This document shows positions 35,514-47,688 of a stretch of 64,000 nt of DNA, piece after piece. The position numbers and the translations under genes were made by a program. Each line of letters opens with the position of its first letter. Within the stretch, counting starts at the first letter, position 1. Source of the stretch: Pseudophaeomoniella oleicola (Eukaryota > Ascomycota > Eurotiomycetes > Phaeomoniellales > Phaeomoniellaceae); the NCBI GenBank assembly GCA_003868215.1, contig QWDQ01000016.1:186001-250000 (forward strand). Reading direction: 5' to 3'. The notes beneath the pieces are model-generated. The model saw nothing but the letters and a program-made list of their open reading frames with translations, did no database searches and was not told the DNA's origin.

Positions 35514-36405
35514 CTCAAGTCATCTAACTGATGTAACTTTACTAAAAGAATCAAGACCTAGTTCAGGACCAATACCCATTCAGTTCCGAATACCTATGCA
35601 TGCGAAGTCCATTGACCTCTGATACTAGAAGTATAGTGCATGGCCAATGCAGTACAATATCACCGAAAGTTTCATGCCTAACCCAGCTCTAGTGCCGTTG
35701 AGCGTCTTATGCGTTACGTAGTATATACACGGTGCAATCAGCATACCTACCTACCTGCTTTCCTCCGATCCTGCATCTGCGTCAGACCTGTCTTGTGCAT
35801 TGCTCCATATGAGTCTTGTCTTTGAGGAGACATGTCCTCCAGCCACACCGGCAATCTCCTTCAATCACAGCTCCAGTTGAGACCCTCACTCAGACCCCAT
35901 GGAATACCATACAATCAGCGTAAAGCACTCATATCAGGGTCTACTAGAGATCCCCCAGCGCTGGCAGAAACCTCAACAAGTGAACCCCTACCTTGATATA
36001 AGACGATCTGACTTGCCAGCCTCCCATTGCATTCTTGAGGAGAAGGCAACCATCGCTGATATATGACTCCCTTATATCACTCGTATTGGAAAGTAATACT
36101 TCACGCTGATATGAGAGTAATTAGCAGAGCGTGGGTTACTGATGTGAGGTAGATATCGCGGATGTCTTCCGCTTAGAATAGTTCCGCTTACAGCGTCCCC
36201 AGATCGACGGAGACCATGACGTATTCACCCGAAGGAAGGTGCCTGAGCTACTACTAGTTACGAACTACTCAAACTGGAAATATTGCAACGAGCTTGATTA
36301 CACCCTGACATTCCTCTTATTTTGAAGCTGCTGTACTGCTTGTCATGGCGATTTCTCTGTCAATGATGGAAGAGGATTGAGTCCGTGAGACTCGTGTTCT
36401 GCGAC
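35514..36405. other. Intergenic between second NLR and YME2
   Basis: About 0.9 kb without a supported gene: the 3' region of the NLR and the promoter of YME2. A minus-strand 68-codon ORF (36317-36523) overlaps the YME2 start and is not called. Confidence 0.5.
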
Positions 36406-39054
36406 ATGAATCGACCTCTCTGTACGCTGCGGAGGGGCGCCTTGACTCCCTTCGCGCATCAACGCGCTTTTTACACAGCGCAGAACCGTCGACCTCAGCC
36501 ACGCCAAATCCCTTGCCAATCACTACTGAGGCTGTTGCGCAATCACGATCGCAGTGTCCACCTAGAGGCAGGAGAGGATCATACCGGCCATATTAGCGCT
36601 GGGCCTAAAGAGGGTATCCTGTTTGTTGATAGTGCGACATCCTACTCTGTCTCTTGAGAATTGCACATGCTAATAGTGTGATTTCAGACGTGTTCCCATT
36701 AAAATTACAATGGTTGCTTTGGCTACCTTTCATCAACCCGGACAAAGATTTCACGAAACTGCTGAAGAAGGTCAACAGCCCGAGCATTGCCGCAGCTGAC
36801 CCTACGAGTATCATTCGACGTGCGCTCCCTGAAAAGCTTCCCTTAAAAATAACCGAGATCATACCGCGATTCCGAGAGGGAGGCGCGTATGTGAAGTTCA
36901 CACACGATGAGACTATTACTCCGACTGAGCTCGAGGCCACTTTGCGCGACTACCTGGAAGAGAAACCGATTAAGCCGTGGTTCAACCCCTTTGAAAAGGT
37001 GCGGGCAGCTTTGGTAAGAGGTAAACCCTGGATCGAAGATTTGTACCGCTTTCCGAGCTCAAGGATCAGAGTCGAGTTTCTTCCAACGGCTCCAGAAGCT
37101 TCCGCTGCCGAACTCTCTCAAGAAACGCTGTTCTCGCTGTTCAGGAAATATGGCAAGCTGGCAGAAATAACGCCGCAACCAGCAGATTCCAAGGTCTTGC
37201 CAAAGTACGCTGTGGTTGATTTCACTAGGGTCAGGCACGCAGTTATGGCTAAAGCATGTATGCATGGCTTCGTGGTCCTAGAAGAAGTTGGCGGAGGCAA
37301 GGCTGGAACTGTGCTGAAGCTGGCCTTTGAAAGGAAGATCAAGCCTCATTATATCAGAGACTGGATCATGAACCATCCAAGATTCGTCATCCCTGCCGTT
37401 GCTGCTTTCGTCGCGGCGTTTACAGTCGCGGTTTTCGATCCCATCAGAACATTCTTCATCAAGATGCATATTTCCCATGGATTTCATTTGAGCGGAAACA
37501 GAGTATTGCAATGGTTTCGCAGGCAGGCGACCTCCGTCAGCGGCATGTTTGCCTTCAACAAGAAGGCCGACGATCGCAGTATGGAGACTATATGGGAAGA
37601 TCGCAGATCAGCTATAGAGCAGCTCAAGACCTGGATGATCGAAACGGCTGATACGTTCATTGTGGTTCAAGGTCCTCGTGGCAGCGGTAAGAGAGAGCTT
37701 GTCCTTGATCAAGCATTGCAGGGACGCAAAAACGTCCTGGTCATCGACTGCAAACCCATTCAAGAAGCACGCGGAGATAGTGCAACCATCAACGCTGCAG
37801 CAGCGGAAGTGGGGTATCGTCCCGTATTTTCATGGATGAACAGCATCAGCAGCATGATAGACCTCGCGGCGCAGGGTACAATCGGTACAAAGACCGGATT
37901 CTCCGAGACGTTGGAGGCTCAAATCGTCAAGATCTTAGGAAATACGACAGCAGCGTTGAAAGAGATCGGTCTCGAGGGCAGGAAGAAAGACGACAAAGAT
38001 GCAAATTTGGGAGATGATGAATACCTAGAGGCTCACCCAGAGCGGAGACCAGTTGTAGTCATTGACAATTTCTTGCACAAGAGTAATGAGAATGCGGCGA
38101 TTTATGATCGACTTGGAGAATGGGCTGCGGGTCTGACGACAGGAAACATAGCTCACGTCATGTTCCTTACTACAGACGTGTCATTTTCAAAATCGCTCAG
38201 CAAATCACTTCCAGACCGCGTCTTCCGCCAAATCTCACTCGGCGACGCAAAGCCAGAGGTCGCGAAGAAATTTGTGCTTCGTCACCTTGACGCAGATGCT
38301 GAGGATGTTGAAGGGGTAGAGAAGAAGCTCACACCATCTCAGCTTCGTTCTGATCTCGGAGAATTGGACAGCTGCATTGAAACTCTTGGAGGTAGACTGA
38401 CGGACCTGGAATTTCTCGCTCGGAGAATCAAGACCGGCGAGTCACCACAGAGTAGGTAGTTCCATTTCCACCCACATAAGTCAGCGCTAACAGTTTGCTA
38501 TAGAGGCCGTCGAACAGATCATCGAGCAATCTGCATCTGAGATTCTCAAGATGTATCTGCTTGATGTCGATAGTGCGGGTCGGAAGTGGACTCCACAGCA
38601 GGCATGGTTACTAATCAAACAATTGGCCAACAACGACAGGATCCGATACAATGAGCTCCTGTTGTCAGACATCTTTGCCGACGACGGCGAGGCAACACTG
38701 CAAGCCATGGAGCAAGCCGAATTCATCTCCATCACATCGGCCAACGGTCGCCCCTGGGCCGTCAAACCAGGCCGCCCCGTCTTCCAAGCGGCATTCAAAT
38801 ACCTGACCGAAGACAACGTCCTCAAAAGCCGTCTCGACATGGCCCTCCTCAAACAACTGATCGGCGTCGAGAACAAGAACATCGACAAGTTCGAAACGGA
38901 ACTCCGCACGCTCGCCGAACTGCCGGGCCAGCCGAAGGAACTGCTACCACGCATCAAGTGGCTGCTGGGTAAATCGTACGCGTCGCAGGTCAAGATCGAA
39001 GCGTACGAGAACGAGATCGGGCAGTTGAAGAAGGTGTTGTCGATGGAATTTTGA
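36406..39054 (+). CDS. YME2: Mitochondrial escape protein 2 (RNA12 family)
   Basis: Three exons, 36406-36631, 36688-38451 and 38504-39054, join in phase to 846 residues, the usual YME2 length. A mitochondrial presequence (MNRPLCTLRRGALTPF) precedes the conserved EGILFVDNVFPLKLQW junction, formed exactly across intron 1. An RNA-recognition-motif-like domain covers about 195-290. A membrane segment (FVIPAVAAFVAAFTVAVF, about 325-345) is followed by an AAA-like RNA12 domain with a P-loop GPRGSGKREL and VVVIDNF. Yme2 sits in the inner mitochondrial membrane and affects mitochondrial DNA nucleoid structure, number and escape. Placement of both introns is supported by phase and by conserved residues at the joins. 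Confidence 0.95.
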
Positions 39055-39934
39055 TTTTCATCCCTTCAACCAGGCAGACAGACGGACAGGAATGGAAAGT
39101 GACGAAACAAAACGAAATGTATATATATGTACCTATTCATGTAATATCTATCAGGCAATATGGTACCAACCAACCAACCAACTGACTGACTGAGCGAAGT
39201 CTAACCAACTCCAATTCCTATGATTATTCCCCATCTTCTAATTACCTATTCATCTATCCTATCTACTACGATCAATATCTTTAACATACCTAAGGTACCT
39301 ACCTACCTAAATACATACCAGGTAATACATAAAACGTGTCAACGCCCTCCCTCCTCTTTCCAAACACCCACGACGATGACGATGACGAGATACACATAAT
39401 TACCTACCTACCTACCTCAATATACTAGGTACCTACCTATCTAACTTATATCAATATTTTCAAATTTCAAGATCTCATGTCAATACGACCTGTGTTAGCA
39501 GTAGCAAAGTACCTTCGTTCGAAATGAATAATTACATAGTTCCCGACTGAATAATAATAATAATAATAATAGGTGGTAACAACAACAAAGGGGTAGTGGT
39601 AGTAGTGGTACCAGGTTGGTAATTAGTAATTAGTAATTAGCAGCAAATTTTCAAAAATCAAAAAGCTTTGTTATATACATACCTACATAGGTACGATTTC
39701 AAGTTACGGATTGATTATAAAAAATAAAAATAAAAATTCAAATGGGTAAATAATAGTAGAGAAAGATAGAGACAGTCAGACAGTCAGTCAGTCAGACAGT
39801 CAGACAATGATACATACATACATCCGCCAATCCATCATCGTTACTCACTGAACATGGGCAAATCTAAAGCTTTCTCTTCCCCTTCCAGTAGTCACTCCCC
39901 TCACCGCGCAGCCAGATCATCATCCCACGCCTCC
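39055..39934. other. Convergent, microsatellite-rich spacer
   Basis: A tail-to-tail spacer packed with simple repeats: (CCAA)n then (CTGA)n at about 39166-39193, ACCT runs and AGGTACCT palindromes at 39293 and 39427, (AAT)n at about 39550-39571, three TAATTAG units at about 39619-39640, and CAGT/CAGA units at about 39773-39806. No gene is seen. Confidence 0.8.
39550..39571. repeat. (AAT)n microsatellite
   Basis: Seven AAT/ATA units in the spacer between YME2 and the second carboxylesterase, one of several unrelated simple repeats there. Confidence 0.85.
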
Positions 39935-41952
39935 TCACTGCGTCAGCAGATGTGCAATCGACCACAGCCACTCGCACCTGTACATCTGAGACAGCGGCAC
40001 ACCCTCCATTGCCACGCCCTCGCCGCCAGCTAGGCTGCCGAACCTCAACCGTGCCCCGTTCCCCTCCGCGTTATTGTCATCACCCCACACGTACCGCTCC
40101 CAAAACGGCGTGCCGCGTGCTCTCGCGATGTTCGGATCATAGAATCGTATGAAACTTGTCCAGTAGCCCTGCATCACCGGCACAATCCAGGCGTTTGTGG
40201 TATTGTAACTCAGCGGTGCGGCACCACCGACATACTGCGGCCCAAACTTCGCGGTCGCCTCGACGGCGTGCGGGACGCCATATCCTTGAGCGGCTTGTGT
40301 TGGATCTAGCACGTTGTAGCGATAAAGCCATACCGGTGGCGTGCTAGATGCTGTGGAAGAGAGAACGTATGAAGATGGAACGTATTGACGACGAACAGCA
40401 GTGAGCGAATCGTCGACCAGACCGGCTTGTGGATTCCAGGCAGTAAACTGACCACCAGGGAAGTAGGTGGGTGGTGCGGTGTAACCTGCTGCAATGAAGA
40501 TTTGCGGACAGACATACCGTAAGTCCCCATAAGCGTTAGCCGTCTTCCTCCAATATCGCCCGGAATCCGGAAATGTCACATTAGGCTCCCAATCGGACAG
40601 GTACATCCTGGCTATAGTGTCCAAGTCCTGCCCTTGTATTGTAGGCCACTGATGCTGGATGAAATCTTGGGCATCACGAACGCTCGATATGCTTGGTGGA
40701 ACGAATATGGTACCTTCGTTCGTGTCGCTGCCATAGATAGCAGGGAGGCGAATATAATGGCCCTGAGAGAACGCACCGTAGGTTGTATTTGTTATCATGT
40801 CGCCATCGATGACTGGCGAGTACGCATACACCGGTGCTTCCAGGGTGCCCGGGGGTACAAGATCAACGTTCGCCCGCTGGATTTCTGCTACCGAGAGGGA
40901 TCGGAGACAAGCTAAGATAACGGTGCTGTTCGTGAGTCGATTACATCGTGTGCGAGCAACGAGGCCGTTATATTGGTATTGAGCATTAACGACACTCGAC
41001 ACAGGGCCGAAGGACTGTGATTCGCCGGCTGTTGCGTGAAATAGATTGTCGTTTCGACCTCCGTATGCGGTGAGGAGATATGTTATCGAGCTTTCGCCGC
41101 CTAGGACAACGTGGCCTGGATCGCCCCCGAACTATTATGGTATGTTATTCCCGAGTTGCTCATAAGGGACGGAAGGGGTGTTTTAGACGACGTTGGGGGT
41201 TTGGAAGGAGGCCTTGATGAGCTTTCAAGAGTATATCCATCCCCCTTCGGCGCCATCCTCCATGGAAATCTTACTCACCTGCGTGATATATTTCTGCACC
41301 CACTCTAAAGCCTTCCTCTGATCTTTGAGCCCATTGTTATAACTCCCTCCACCAGCAAGCAGCTTTTGCCCACCCAGGAACCCATAAAGGCCGACCCGAT
41401 AGTTAAACGTAACGACGATCATATCGTATTCCGCTGCCTGGATCAGCCCGCTCCCGTTATAATTCGAATTTGCATTCGAGTTGTATCCTCCGCCCTGGAT
41501 GAAAACGTAGACAGGTAACTTCGAATCGGTCGTTGCCCTCGTCGGCGCATAGACACCGATGAATAGACAATCTTCGGAAGTGGTGTTATCTGTGTTCGCC
41601 GGGGAAGCGAGACACACAGGACCTTGCTAGAATTCCGAAGCCTATGTTAGCAATGCTTTCTAAACCATGACTACACCAATTACGACCTTCATTACGAAAG
41701 AATAAAAACGTATGAGGAACTGACCTTATTTGCCTCTTGTGTACCATTAATGGGCAACGGATCTGCAGGTTCTGAAAAACGAAGGTTTCCCAGCGGAGGA
41801 GCAGCGTAACGCATACCCAGCCATTGTGTGATACCGTTCTGAAGAGGCACACCACGATATGTTGAGTACTGAAGGGAAACGAGGGGGTCGACCGCCGAGA
41901 CCGTAGTGAGGAAATTGAGGATAAGTAGTACGTCCCAAGGGGAATAAATCAT
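39935..41952 (-). CDS. Secreted carboxylesterase-B-like protein with altered active-site loops
   Basis: Three exons, 41952-41725, 41626-41279 and 41131-39935, join in phase to 590 residues. The signal peptide MIYSPWDVLLILNFLTTVSA is followed by a carboxylesterase-B fold (STYRGVPLQNGI, MRYAAPPLGNLRF, SEDCLFIGVY, VTFNYRVGLYGFLG, DQRKALEWVQKYI, FGGDPGHVVLGGES). Ser206 occupies the nucleophile position, but the elbow reads GGESSITYLL, lacking the usual A-G-A after the serine. The oxyanion loop reads FIQGGGY with Gln120 instead of His. An acid (YGSDTNEGT) and a histidine (YGVPHAVEAT) are still present. Intron 2 is long (147 nt). A start 54 nt upstream would add 18 residues. It may be a divergent esterase or a non-catalytic family member. 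Confidence 0.85.
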
Positions 41953-44537
41953 TTTGAAAGAGCAAGCTGAGAGGAGCGTTGTCACACAGGCGGAAAGGAG
42001 ATACATAAGCAGTACGCGGCGATGTCTTTATATCATCTCGAGAGTGGGAGCAATAGATAACTCCCTTGGCGCCAATGACACCATATTGCAGCACACGGCA
42101 CACCCTTCCCCGGATAAATTATTCCTGTAGCCATCCTCGCCAACGATCTCGATAGAACACAAGCCATAAGGACGTATGCAACACCGCCGCTGGAAGCGTA
42201 GGAAGAGTCGGTAAACGGCTCAACGGCCCTCAGCAACACGTACCCTATCTGAGTGGGCTGCAGAGATCGGACCAGGATGTGGAATGCTGTGGCAAGGGGT
42301 TTATTGAATTTCAACGCTGATGTTCACCATGTTACTCATCCAACGAAGTGGTCCTTTCGGTAGAGAAAAGACATTGAGTGCACAGACCAAAGTCTATCGG
42401 CACGTCGAATAGTCCCGCAAGTTAAAGGTCGACGGGAGGAGCTCATTTCCGCTGGCTGGGTGCAAGGTACGATTAAACCAATGCAGCGGGGTGAAAGTGC
42501 CTACAGCAGGTGGATAACGGGGAGCGAATAACAAGGACCACAGTCTGTTATGGATTGACTCTAAACTGGACTCCACGTGAAGGCTTCTTCTCCTGTCTCT
42601 CAAAAGGTAGGAGTGAGCATCCGTGGCGATCAATTAGTATGCTCTAGCAATCAATCACTGTCATGAAAGAGAAGCTGCGGGTTTTGAAGTGGGGTCCGAA
42701 CGTCGGCAGATAGGCGTGAGATGCAAGGTGCAAGGGTGAAAATGGTGTTGGGCAAATGACAATCCAGGTGTAGTGAGGTCCGCCTCCAGCCGAGATCTCA
42801 TCTACCTTGCATGTACATATCGCTCGGAAGCTTGTTTGAAGGTATGTGACTTGGTAGCTTCTGACGCCCAAGTCACCAATGATCGGCTCGTGGGGGACGA
42901 AAACTCGAGTCTCGAGTCTGCTACATCTGAGAATACTTAGTACATCGTGGACTCGGCTCTTGCAAAGTGTGTAAACGTTTCTTTCGAAATCCGGGTCGCA
43001 CAGCACCACTCTTTAGTTGTAGCAGCTCTTGCACCTGAGACCGCCGAGGCAACCTAACACTTTGTGTCCGAGCCGCGGAGACCTGAGATTGACTTACGAA
43101 AGATATCAACTTCCTGACGTCGTCTACATTGTCGAGTACCATACGCCAACCTCCCTGCATGTTGCAATGTCCTGTGGAACCGTTCGCAATGCGATTTGAT
43201 AGCACATAAGAAGGCCAATCATCCATACACATGTACGTATAGTCTTTCATATGGGTATCTAATCATGCGACTTCAGCCTTGTGGCTTGTCCTCCATGAAT
43301 GCAGATACGCGCGATGACCTCAATTACACTGGGGGATCGCAGACAGTTATCCTGGTGACGTTGTCGTCATCCGCAAGGTTGATCAGGTCGAAACGGTGGC
43401 TTGTTTCGAAGCGATGAATTTCTTTGAGATTGGAGCAGCGACTTCATGAGGCTAGCGCTCCCGCTTCCTTCGATATCTTCGTTCGTCCATGGAGGATAGC
43501 GAGATGGAGAAGTGCTCAGACCAACTGGCTCGTCGACAGAGCTCTCGACTGGGCAGCTGATAGTATTGTATTTTGGCAATGGCTGAGGACAATTGCATGG
43601 TTTTTGCCCTCAGTAATGATGAATTAGAATTGATTATGAATGAGATGATCCAGGGATTTAACACTAATTCGGTGCAGGGGCCACTGCGGTTAGTGAGCAC
43701 CTGCCTAAGTGTACCGCGATTTAGGTATCTACCTAGGGTAATTTAGGTAAGGTACAGGTAATATTACTTACTTTAGGCATACAGGTGGAACTAACTTATA
43801 CCTAACCCTGGTACCTTCCACGTCAGCGACAATTACAGCTCTATTATCTCCCTTACTTTGAGTACTTATCCAGGTACCTAAGGAGGATCTATAATTAAGA
43901 CAATACTTATGGCTGCCATTTAAAAGAAGCGACATGATGAAGCTCTGGTATGAATTCCATGTCTAGGTGCGGTACCTACCTTACTCATCTACAGTCAGGT
44001 AAGATATCTAAGGTACCTAGGTATCCTGACTGACCAGGCAAGAGGTATCCTACTATGGTACCTGGTAAGGCTGATTGGTACCTGAGGTATTGATCTTAGT
44101 GCTTGTAATCACCTTGTATCAGGCCTTATTATGCGCATGATCCCCTCCCGACGCAATGGTTCGGCTACTGTTAATTATGATATGCGTAATTAATTTGCAT
44201 GGTGATCCCAACACCTCCAACATCCAACATCCAATATCCCTGTAAATCGTCTCTCTTTCTTGATGTTGCCTGTCCCTAAAAGCAAATCTAGTCTATTAAG
44301 TCAACTGGTCTACCTATAGTTACGATAGGGAATATCATCTGTATCTATATCTGATCTATCTATCGATGCCTGTACATTCAGGCATGGTATTGGATGTTAT
44401 ATATCTTGATCAAGCTTATCATCATCGTGTAATCAAACGACCTATATTGCTTGGCACCTCTCTCCCCCGCCCCTTATTGTTGATTTTCCTGGTCTGTTGT
44501 CCTCGCAACTTTCCAACCGACCTTCTGCCAGAGAGAG
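41953..44537. other. Long divergent intergenic region rich in GGTACC palindromes
   Basis: About 2.6 kb between the second esterase and the P450. ORFs up to about 120 codons occur (for example 42644-43009 minus) but none has family features. From 43720 to 44100 the DNA is dense with TAGGTA, GGTACC and ACCTAGG words, including AGGTACCT at 43872 and 44011. Confidence 0.6.
43720..44100. repeat. Cluster of AGGTACCT-like palindromic words
   Basis: Within about 380 nt there are more than a dozen variants of TAGGTA, GGTACC or ACCTAGG, with exact AGGTACCT at 43872-43879 and 44011-44018. The region lies 440 to 820 nt upstream of the P450 start. The function is unknown. Confidence 0.6.
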
Positions 44538-46519
44538 ATGAGCATGATGGTGGGAATCGAGGGACAGTTTCCTGATCTTTACGGGTTCCCAGCGAGTCAT
44601 CCATATTTGACTGTCGCCATTCTGATTATCTCGCTGTGCTTTGTTACGAGAATAGTGAGCGGCCTACGAGCTTGCGGCCAAGACTTCTCGTCCCCTACCA
44701 AGCGAGTCAAGGTAACTCCATATTGGATTCCGTTTATTGGGAGCACTCTACAATTCGCACAGGAGTCGTATGGATATATTTTGAAGTTAAGGTCGGTTTG
44801 CTTGTATATCCTGTGCCTACCCCGAGTCAGTGCGCTGATCATGAGTAGCAAGAAAGCCAACGATGGCGTCGTCGCAATCAATATGGGGGGCTCAATCCAC
44901 CACTTCCTCCTTTCTCCGTCACTGGCGAAGTCCTTTTTCGCCCAGCGATCTCTGAACATGAATGAATTCGTTTATACTTTCCTCGAGAACTTCCAGGGAG
45001 ATTCTGGATATCTGCGGGCGTTACCCGAAGATGTACTTTGGGGCTCCGTGCATAAAACCTTGTTCACCATGATGCGAGAAGAGTTTCTGACCACCAGCAT
45101 GAACAGAGTTCTTTCCGAACTCAAGCAACGCACCCCCCAGATGATCTCCTTTGCCAAAAGTGAAATTGACCAGCATGTCTGGGAGAAGACGACTCGGATC
45201 CAAGTCGAAAGCGATGACGCCGCCGTCGTCGACTTATGGAGTCTGAGTAGGAACTTTGTAGGCGATCTGGCATCCCTTGGTACGTAGGGAGCCTGGCACT
45301 CGCACCTTAGAGTTCCCCGTGTCTGGATGATTGTCGGAATTAATTTCCATGCTGACGAACTGTTCAACACAGTGCTGATGGGATCTGATTTCATGAACAA
45401 TAGCCCGGATCTGTTGAGGGATCTCTGGACTCATGATGCCAAATTCAACGGATTTTTGCTCGGGCTGCCTCGCATAGTCCCCACAATGTGGCCTGCCTAT
45501 GCTGCCCGTGATCGTTTGAAACGCGCCGTTGAAAGATGGAGTTTGGCCCTCCATGATTTCCAGACGGGGAAGGATCCGGGCTTCGCATGGGGCAACATGA
45601 GCGATGTCAGTGACGTAATGAAAGTGAGGAATCAAGCGTGGTTCGATAACAGAACACCAAGAGAATCCTTGGGACCAGGTCTGTGGAATCTCATCTCGAT
45701 CGAGCCACGAAGCTGACTGCAGGAGCATAGGCGATTTGAGTATCCTCTGGGCATTGAATGGTAAGCTACCATTCAGGTACTCCTTGAGGGACCGCATTGA
45801 CTGACAATCTAGTTAACGCAAATGCTGTCATCTTCTTTGCCCTTTACCATATCATCAGCGACCCGTCTCTTTACTCACGAGTCATGTCAGAGATCTCACC
45901 CTACGCACACTTTGCATCGGGCGAGAATGACCTTCCGTTCCCCGACTTGCCGAATCTCAACATCTCCGGTTCCGACATCATTCATCACTGTCCCTTGTTG
46001 AAAGCAACGTATTACGAGACACTTCGAGTAGATGCCCACCCGTATTCTTACAGAAGAGCTGTCTCCGACACGATTCTTACCGAATCACCAGAAGATGCTG
46101 CCTTGCTCGGAAAGACTGTGCCGCAGTCCTACCTCATCCCCAAAGATAGTTATGTGGCGATTCCTCACGGTGCCATACAAATGGATCCTAAGTACTGGGA
46201 TGCTCCACATGAGTTTCGGCCGGAACGCTTCCTCACGACAGTGAGAGACGAAAAGAGCGGCGAATCAAAGACTAGAGTAGACATGGGTCTGCTGATGAGT
46301 TATGGAGGTGGACCGACGATGTGTAAAGGTCGAAGGTTCGCCGAGATGGAGATATTGGCTTTTCTGGCCGCCATACTTGCATGTTGGGATTTCGAGCCGG
46401 TGGACAGCAAGAAGGGATGGCCCAAAGTGAAGAAGTTCAGCACCCCTGGAGCAGACCAAACAAAAGCATACTTTGTGAGGATGAGGAGGAGAACGCCCGT
46501 GAAGATGGATGGATGTTGA
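44538..46519 (+). CDS. Cytochrome P450 (CYP7/CYP8-like fungal microsomal type)
   Basis: Five exons, 44538-44791, 44849-45279, 45373-45678, 45731-45760 and 45813-46519, join in phase to 575 residues. A membrane anchor lies at about 22-45 (YLTVAILIISLCFVTRIV). Next come the proline-rich hinge (TPYWIPFIGSTLQF), the I-helix region GDLSILWALNVNANAVIFF (partly from a 30-nt exon), the K-helix E-x-x-R in YYETLRVD (409-412), and the PERF-like RPERF. The haem loop is YGGGPTMCKGRRFAEMEI with the ligand Cys511. Tyr replaces the usual Phe at the start of the loop. The I-helix lacks the common A-G-x-x-T, as in CYP7/CYP8 relatives that act on sterols or bile-acid-like and prostanoid substrates. The substrate here is unknown. 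No biosynthetic partner genes lie nearby. Confidence 0.9.
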
Positions 46520-47688
46520 AAGGGCCGCCTGATTGCATTCAGCTATAAGAGCGAAGAACATGCAAGCAATATTTGACCTATGGTAGATTAATAGAAATGT
46601 AAAATGCCTCCAGGCCCCGATACAATATTGCACAACTCTCAAAACCGTGTTCTGTGCATGGTCGGCCTTTCACCACCGATGAGGAACCGATCTCATGTCT
46701 AGTCTCTTTTCCCACGGGCAGATGTTGGTCGAAGAGGATAACGCGTGTGATAGCAAAGAAGAGTTCATCAGTGATTGTATAGTATTCTAAGATATAGAGC
46801 GAGGGTCTGACAGGCGGCAAGATCCATTCCTGTATGCTCCGGCATGTGCATTCATTAGATCTTGTTAGCGAGACGGAAGTGCAGATCGAGCAACCCGAAT
46901 CCGCAGTCTTAGCTAAAAGGCTGAGGAGACCACAGGCAGCCAGCAGCCTTCACTTTCGGAACTGTGAATGGGATTCGATTGCCTTGTTGAGACGTCATCG
47001 GAGCCCCCAAATCCTATGAGGCTGTTGGGAGCTGAGAGCCGCACTCGGAAGTAGTGTATCCGAAGAATCAGAGGTGAATGACGACCTACTTCGACGCACT
47101 ATCATCGTCTGAGAATCCTTGGATACCGGTTGAATTGTCATGTTCACTCCAGACCATACTTGACACGACATCTATGTCTTACGAGAAAGTAGAAGGAGAA
47201 GGCTCTTGTTCTAAAGTTTACTAAAAATGGTCTATCAATCGAAAAAAGGGCACACGCTACCAAGGCCAGGACAGTTCAAACCAGCGGAAAGGAAATTTTG
47301 AGCTGAGGCGACAAAACTTATGAAAAGGACATAGCAAACTGAAATCATACGTCGCCGTCGTCATTGGTGGTTCAATGAGAGGTCCACGTTCCATGAACAC
47401 TTTGGATGATTTCTCCAAAATCTCTTCCAAACGCCGGTGGCGGTCCACTAGGTGCCAGTCATGATGCCAGGCTCAATGTCAAATTCATAGCTCATGGTTT
47501 GTGAAATCGGGACAGTCACCCAATACTTCATACCCTTCGAGGACATCAATCCCTAACGACTGCAACGAGAATCTCTATGTGCTTTCCCGACCCCTCTCTG
47601 CTGCACACCGTGTTCATCCCTGAGTCGTTAACATGCTCAAGATGGATGCAACCTATCAGGATATTGACGGCCACCGAATCATGACCTC
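46520..47688. other. Convergent intergenic region
   Basis: Between the P450 and an orphan minus-strand ORF. Short ORFs (46834-47019 plus, 47257-47448 minus) have no recognisable content. Confidence 0.45.

Noticed and set aside
45721-45730. First AG after P450 intron 3 (at about 45722) as acceptor
   Set aside because: It gives an immediate stop. The next AG (45729-45730) restores the I-helix GDLSILWALN in phase.
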